From contig JAGAPM010000168.1 in assembly GCA_017623265.1 (NCBI GenBank), positions 1-14,497 of the forward strand: DNA of 14,497 nt, read 5' to 3'. The notes below the pieces were generated by a model. The model searched no databases, was not told where the DNA came from, and saw only the letters and a program-made list of their open reading frames with translations. Positions 7,287-11,504 of the stretch are shown in pieces. The translations under genes and the position numbers were made by a program. This stretch comes from Lentisphaeria bacterium. GTDB lineage: Bacteria; Verrucomicrobiota; Lentisphaeria; Victivallales; UBA1829. Within the stretch, counting starts at the first letter, position 1. Each line of letters begins with the position of its first letter.

Positions 7287-8564
7287 ATGCTCTTTTTTTA
7301 CAGACTGCTCTTTCCGATCGCTTTTCTTTTCTTTATTCCAGGCTTGGTCGTAAAATTAATTCGCAGAAGTGGCTGGAAAAAAACATATTGGGAACGATTC
7401 GGTCTGTTCTCGAAGGAACGGAGAAAAGAACTTGCGGACTGGCAGGGAGCGATTTGGATCCATGCCGTCAGTGTGGGTGAAACCAATCTGGCACTGACCC
7501 TGCTCAAAGAGTGGAATGCAGTCAATCCGGACCGGAAATATATTTTCAGCACTACGACCACCACCGGTCAGGAAATCGCCCGGAACAAAGCTCCGGCCAA
7601 TGTGAAAGTCATTTTCTGCCCCATAGACTCCTGTCTTGCGGTGACGCTGACCCTGAACCTGTTGAAGCCTTCCGCCATTGTGATCATGGAAACCGAACTG
7701 TGGCCCAATCTGGTGCTGATGGCAAAGAAACGGGGTATCAAACTGGCATTGGTCAACACCCGGATCTCAGACAAATCTTTCGGCGGTTACCGCCGGTTCC
7801 GTTTCTTCTTTGCCCCGCTGCTGAAGGCATTTAACTGCATTCTCGCCCAGACTGCTATGGATCTGGAACGCTTGCAGACCATCTGCCCCGCACTGAAGGA
7901 AACGGCATCCGTCAGCGGTAACATCAAGTTTGATCAGAAGCCGCCGGAACGGGAAAAATTCGATTACGCTTCCGTGTTCGGACCGGACCGGACTGTGATC
8001 CTTTCCTGTTCCACCCATTCCCCCGAAGAAGTACTGCATCTGGATGCCTTCAAGCAGATCCGTCAGGAGTTTCCACAGGCATCTCTGACGATCGTGCCGC
8101 GTCATGCCGAACGGGGCGGGGACATTGAAAAACAGATTCTGGATGCCGGTTTCACCTGTTTCCGCAGAAGTACCAACTCCGGTACGGAAAAGCCGGATGT
8201 GCTGCTGGCGGATACCACCGGCGAACTGCCCGCTTTCATCAAGGGGGCTGACATTGTTCTGATGGGCAAAACCATGGCAGGCAATGATGAGGGGCAGAAC
8301 ATCATCGAACCCGCACTGATGGGCAAACCGATCATTTCCGGACCGAAACTGAAAAATTTCCGTCAGGCACTGGATGTGCTGGTAAAGGCGGATGCCGTCC
8401 GGCGGATCGAAAACGACGGCGAACTTGCCGCCGCCCTGCGCGGGCTGCTCTCCGACCATCCCGCAGCTGAAGCCATGGGACAGCGTGCGCAAGCCGTGAT
8501 CCTGGCGAACCGGGGCGCTCTGCAGACGACTGTGAATGCACTTGAAAATCTGATGAATCAATAA
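7287..8564 (+). CDS. waaA: 3-deoxy-D-manno-octulosonic acid (Kdo) transferase
   Basis: 425 residues, the standard WaaA/KdtA length. It is a GT30-family inner-membrane glycosyltransferase that adds Kdo from CMP-Kdo to the lipid A precursor, an early step in lipopolysaccharide core synthesis. The N-terminus is a hydrophobic membrane anchor (residues 3-23, then KLIRRSGWKKTYWERFG). The catalytic base Glu lies in HAVSVGE (E65). Further family marks are FSTTTTTG (~88-95), METELWPN (~135-142), NTRISDKSFGGYRR (~158-171), SGNIKFD (~211), VPRHAER (~271-277) and GNDEGQNIIEPALMGKP (~333-349). Several homologues have GGHNPLEP at the last motif, so GNDEGQN is a variant. The ATG at 7287 has CGGAG 7 nt upstream. 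It is the first gene of a two-gene unit; the next gene starts 17 bp after its stop. How many Kdo residues it adds cannot be predicted. Confidence 0.95.
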   Translation: MLFFYRLLFPIAFLFFIPGLVVKLIRRSGWKKTYWERFGLFSKERRKELADWQGAIWIHAVSVGETNLALTLLKEWNAVNPDRKYIFSTTTTTGQEIARNKAPANVKVIFCPIDSCLAVTLTLNLLKPSAIVIMETELWPNLVLMAKKRGIKLALVNTRISDKSFGGYRRFRFFFAPLLKAFNCILAQTAMDLERLQTICPALKETASVSGNIKFDQKPPEREKFDYASVFGPDRTVILSCSTHSPEEVLHLDAFKQIRQEFPQASLTIVPRHAERGGDIEKQILDAGFTCFRRSTNSGTEKPDVLLADTTGELPAFIKGADIVLMGKTMAGNDEGQNIIEPALMGKPIISGPKLKNFRQALDVLVKADAVRRIENDGELAAALRGLLSDHPAAEAMGQRAQAVILANRGALQTTVNALENLMNQ

Positions 8565-8581
8565 CAATATGAGGTGAAAGT

Positions 8582-9919
8582 ATGATCAAGTTCGGTTATG
8601 CCCAGGAAAACATTACGCCCAAACGGGGGATTCCCCTGTGCGGTTACTTTGAACCCCGCCCCAACGTGGGCGCTCACGACGCTCTGATGGTCAAGGCTGC
8701 CGTCTTTGAGTGCAATGGTGTGAAAGGCGGGATCCTTTCCTACGATCTCTGTCTGGTTCCCCGCAGCGTGGTGAAGTTTTTTATTGAAGAACTGAAAAAT
8801 GCCGGGATCGACTTTGCAGACAATCTGCTTTTCTCCGCAACGCATACGCACACCGGACCCTATATGGGCATGGATTTTTCCGTGGATTACATTGATGAAG
8901 CGTACATCCGGAACATGGCGGCGCAGACGGTCAACGCTGTGAAAAACGCGCTGGAAAGTCTGTACGAAGCCGAGATTTTTGCTGGCAAAGCAGAAAATCA
9001 CAGCCTCGCTTTCAATCGCCGTTTCTGGATGAAAGACGGCTCCGTGCTGACCAATCCCGGCAAGCTGAATCCGGAAATCGTCGGTCCGGAAAGCGTCATT
9101 GATCCGGAGATCCCCTTCTTCATCGTGAAACAGGACGGCATGGACCGGCTGATCGTTGCCAACATCTCCAACCATACCGATACGATCGGTGATGAGATGG
9201 TCTCCGCCGACTGGCCCGGCAGAATGGAACGCGCCATTCAGGACCATTACGGCTACGATATTCCCGTGATGACCCTGATCGGATGTCAGGGAAATATCAA
9301 CCACTTCAACGTGGAAAACGATTTTGACCAGACCAACTACGCAGAAGCCTGCCGGATCGGGAAGGGCTACGCCGCCTCCATCATCTCCATGCTCTATGCA
9401 GCCAAGAAGGTGGATGCCGATACCCTGCAAATCGATTCCGAAGAATTTGAAGCACTGTATGTTCAGATCAGCGATGAAGACTACGCCGCCGCCAAGAAGA
9501 TCACCGAGGAACTGAAAGATGTCCGCCCCTCCGGCGATAAGGACCTGACCAGTGAAGGGATCGCTGCCGGCAGCCTCTATACGAAGAAAGTCTTCGCCCA
9601 GCGGATCGTGGACTGCCGCGAAAATCCCATTACGGAAAAACGGATCGAGACCATGAAGGCATTCAAGATCGGGAAGGATATCTGCATCCAGACTATTCCC
9701 GCCGAAGCCTTTGTGGAACTGGGTCTGGCGATCAAGGAAAAATCCCCGTATAAGTTCACGATGATCTCCGGTTTGACCATGGGATGTATCGGTTATACCG
9801 GTCTTCCGGAATGTTACGAACGAGGCGGCGGATATGAAACCCGTCCGGGCAGAACCGCTCCTGCTCATGACCTCGCTCCGAAGATCATTGATCTGGGAAT
9901 CGAACTGGTCAATCGCTGA
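8582..9919 (+). CDS. Neutral/alkaline ceramidase-like hydrolase, no signal peptide
   Basis: 445 residues related to the N-terminal catalytic domain of neutral/alkaline non-lysosomal ceramidases, zinc amidases of sphingolipids. The start ITPKRGIPLCGY, the zinc motif ATHTHTGP (H88, H90), NHTDTIG (H198), GCQGNINHFN (234-243), IPAEAFVELG (E375) and GYTGLPECYERGGGYE (405-420) follow the family order. H88 or H90, H198, E375 and Y405 are candidate zinc ligands by analogy; the Tyr assignment is uncertain. True ceramidases are usually secreted and longer, with an Ig-like C-terminal domain. This one has no signal peptide or extra domain, so it may act on another amide or ester in the cytoplasm. The ATG at 8582 has GAGGTG 5 nt upstream. 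It lies 17 bp behind waaA, suggesting shared transcription, and ends at an intrinsic terminator. Confidence 0.82.
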   Translation: MIKFGYAQENITPKRGIPLCGYFEPRPNVGAHDALMVKAAVFECNGVKGGILSYDLCLVPRSVVKFFIEELKNAGIDFADNLLFSATHTHTGPYMGMDFSVDYIDEAYIRNMAAQTVNAVKNALESLYEAEIFAGKAENHSLAFNRRFWMKDGSVLTNPGKLNPEIVGPESVIDPEIPFFIVKQDGMDRLIVANISNHTDTIGDEMVSADWPGRMERAIQDHYGYDIPVMTLIGCQGNINHFNVENDFDQTNYAEACRIGKGYAASIISMLYAAKKVDADTLQIDSEEFEALYVQISDEDYAAAKKITEELKDVRPSGDKDLTSEGIAAGSLYTKKVFAQRIVDCRENPITEKRIETMKAFKIGKDICIQTIPAEAFVELGLAIKEKSPYKFTMISGLTMGCIGYTGLPECYERGGGYETRPGRTAPAHDLAPKIIDLGIELVNR

Positions 9920-9958
9920 TTGATCTTCTCCCATCGCAACGCCGCCGGGCGGCAGATC

Positions 9959-9991
9959 GCGCAGTCACTAGAGTGACTGCGCACTTTTTTT
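9959..9991 (+). terminator. Intrinsic terminator of the waaA-ceramidase unit
   Basis: GCGCAGTCACT (9959-9969) pairs with AGTGACTGCGC (9972-9982), an 11-bp perfect repeat around a 2-nt centre; the inner pairs would open to form the loop. AC and seven T follow. It is the left inner hairpin of the nested palindrome. Confidence 0.88.
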
Positions 9992-9997
9992 GCACGC

Positions 9998-10039
9998 AAA
10001 AAAAGCAAAGAGCCGCAGCAGAAAACTGCTGCAGCTCTT
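9998..10039 (-). terminator. Intrinsic terminator of the ileS-trpS side
   Basis: On the minus strand AAGAGC-T-GCAGCAG pairs with CTGCTGC-G-GCTCTT around a TTTT loop, with one mismatch. It is followed by TGC and seven T (plus-strand A run 9998-10004). It lies 33 bp beyond the stop of the small exported-like protein. Confidence 0.85.
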
Positions 10040-10072
10040 GATCTGCCGCCCGGCGGCGTTGCGGGGAGGGGC

Positions 10073-10480
10073 TTATCTGATTCCTCTGCCGTGGCGTTTT
10101 ACCGGACCGGGTCTTCGTGGCGGGCGACCTTTTGGCGGTTTGACACCTTTCGGCTGTGGATACCGTCGGAATGCGGGTTCGTAACGCATCCGTACCGGCG
10201 TGATGATCCGGTGATGTGTTTTCCCGTTCTCAATATAATATTTGTGTTTGGGATAGCGTCTTGTCCGGTGCCGGTCGTAAAAATAGAAATCATCTTCAAA
10301 GTCATAAAAACGTCCTTCGATCCGGATGGTATCAGGCAACCGGACGACCGGAGGATTTGCTTTTCCGGTGCTGTCCGGTTGGACCTGTTGTCCCTGCGGT
10401 TGTTTCTGTTCTGTTATTTTTTCCGGAACAGCAGTTACCAGCAGAGCGCTTATGACGATTTTCAGACCAGTGAAGAACAA
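10073..10480 (-). CDS. Small basic, proline-rich hypothetical protein with exported-like N-terminus
   Basis: Not recognised as a known family. With a TTG start at 10480 it has 135 residues and opens with a signal-anchor-like stretch (LFFTGLKIVISALLVTAV). GGGAG lies 11 nt upstream, just past the trpS stop. A longer version starting at ATG 10549 would overlap trpS by 50 bp and bury the hydrophobic segment, so I prefer TTG; the start is uncertain. After a Gln/Pro-rich linker comes an acidic-aromatic stretch (FYDFEDDFYFYDRHRTRRY), then KHKYYIENGKTHHRIITPVR. The tail (~105-135) is dominated by Pro, Arg, Lys and Gly (KGVKPPKGRPPRRPGPVKRH). No cysteines remain with the TTG start, and no clear signal-peptidase site is seen. 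It is the last gene of the trpS unit and stops 10 bp from the nested palindrome. Possible roles include envelope or nucleic-acid association, but this is not established. Confidence 0.6.
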   Translation of the reverse strand: MFFTGLKIVISALLVTAVPEKITEQKQPQGQQVQPDSTGKANPPVVRLPDTIRIEGRFYDFEDDFYFYDRHRTRRYPKHKYYIENGKTHHRIITPVRMRYEPAFRRYPQPKGVKPPKGRPPRRPGPVKRHGRGIR

Positions 10481-10499
10481 GCGAACCGTTTCTCCCGGA

Positions 10500-11486
10500 T
10501 TATCGCAGACCGACTGCTTTCTGAACCTGGAGCAGTGTTTCCTGCGCAACAGCCTTTGCTTTTTCGGCGCTGGTCTTCAGGACGCTTTCCACATATCCGG
10601 GATCGGCTTCCAGTTCCTCCCGACGCTTGCGCATGGGGGCGAAGAAGTCCATATATGCGTCAAAGAGAGCCTGTTTTGCGTGACCGTATCCGTAGTTGCC
10701 GGCGCGGTAACGTTCTGCCATTTCCTCCTGTTGCGCTTTGGTGCTGAAAAGTTTGTAAAGGGCGAACACGTTACAGGTATCGGGATCTTTGGGTTCTTCC
10801 AGTGTTTTGCAGTCTGTGGGCATACCCATAATTTTTTTCCGGATCGCCTTGGGATTACCGAAGATCTCGATGGTATTGTTGTAGCTCTTGCTCATTTTCT
10901 GACCGTCCAGACCGGGAACCACGGCGACATCTGTATTGATATAGCCATCGGGTACGACCAGCGTTTCGCCGTACATCTGATTGAAACGGATCGCAATATC
11001 ACGGGTGATTTCCAGATGCTGTTTCTGGTCCTTGCCCACCGGCACGAGGGTGGATTTGTACAGCAGGATATCTGCCGCCATCAGCACGGGATAAGAGAAG
11101 AGACCGTTATTGGGGGAGAACCCTTTTGCGATCTTGTCCTTGTAACTGTGAGCGCGTTCCAGCAGACCGACACCGGTGATGCAGTTGAGGATCCAGGAAA
11201 GTTCGCACACTTCCGGCACATCAGATTGACGGAAGAAGAGGGTTTTCGCCGGATCGATCCCGCATGCGAGGAAGTCCAGAGCCACCTGCTTGACCCGTTC
11301 CCGGAGAGCGTCCGGATCGGGATTGACAGTCAGGGAGTGGAAGTCTGCGATAAAGAGGAAGGATTCGTCCGCCTCTTCCTGCAGTTTCACCGAGGCACTG
11401 ATCGCCCCGAAATAGTTGCCGATATGCAGGATCCCGGAGGGCTGCACGCCGGTCAGGATCCGCTTTTTTGCTGTTTTCTGTTCCAT
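10500..11486 (-). CDS. trpS: Tryptophan--tRNA ligase
   Basis: 328 residues from ATG 11486 (330 if the in-frame TTG at 11492 is used). No strong ribosome site separates the two options; only a weak AGAAAGTAAG lies upstream. This is a class Ic synthetase that charges tRNA-Trp, and it is complete at normal bacterial length. It starts KKRILTGVQPSG and carries the HIGH-type signature HIGN at 21-24, FIADFHSLT near 45, the tryptophan-pocket region ERAHSYKDKIAKG, LFSYPVLMAADILLY, VGKDQKQHLEITRDIA, and KMSKS at 197-201. The last residues (AVGLR) end at TAA 10502-10500. It follows the zinc-ribbon repeat protein with a gap of about 12-18 bp, so it is probably cotranscribed with it. Confidence 0.97.
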   Translation of the reverse strand: MEQKTAKKRILTGVQPSGILHIGNYFGAISASVKLQEEADESFLFIADFHSLTVNPDPDALRERVKQVALDFLACGIDPAKTLFFRQSDVPEVCELSWILNCITGVGLLERAHSYKDKIAKGFSPNNGLFSYPVLMAADILLYKSTLVPVGKDQKQHLEITRDIAIRFNQMYGETLVVPDGYINTDVAVVPGLDGQKMSKSYNNTIEIFGNPKAIRKKIMGMPTDCKTLEEPKDPDTCNVFALYKLFSTKAQQEEMAERYRAGNYGYGHAKQALFDAYMDFFAPMRKRREELEADPGYVESVLKTSAEKAKAVAQETLLQVQKAVGLR

Positions 11487-11504
11487 TTTCAACTTACTTT
11501 CTGA

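Larger units (their letters stand above)
9935..10063. repeat. Nested palindromic element with 24-bp perfect inverted arms
   Basis: The arm at 9935-9958 and the arm at 10040-10063 are perfect reverse complements over 24 bp. Each arm is itself a GC-rich near-palindrome (GCCGCC, spacer base, GGCGGC). Inside lie two hairpins, one per direction, and a central inverted repeat TTTTTTTGC-AC-GCAAAAAAA (9985-10004). The element fills most of the gap between two converging genes. Consequently both 3' UTRs contain the same 24-nt sequence, followed by a terminator hairpin and T7GC. It could be a paired REP/BIME-like unit, a MITE-like insertion or a symmetric bidirectional terminator. No other copy was noticed in this window. 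Confidence 0.85.

Noticed and set aside
9935..10063. Integron attC recombination site
   Set aside because: The ends read CGCAACG and CGTTGCG and do not fit RYYYAAC/GTTRRRY core sites. The T runs and hairpins fit terminators, and no integrase gene is present.
9935..10063. Complete insertion sequence
   Set aside because: Only 129 bp, with no transposase frame. No convincing target-site duplication was seen at the ends; a hexamer CTGATT on both sides lies at unequal distances and inside coding ends.
10326..11504. 392-residue plus-strand open frame antisense to trpS
   Set aside because: trpS is complete with HIGN and KMSKS on the minus strand; the antisense frame shows no recognisable protein features.
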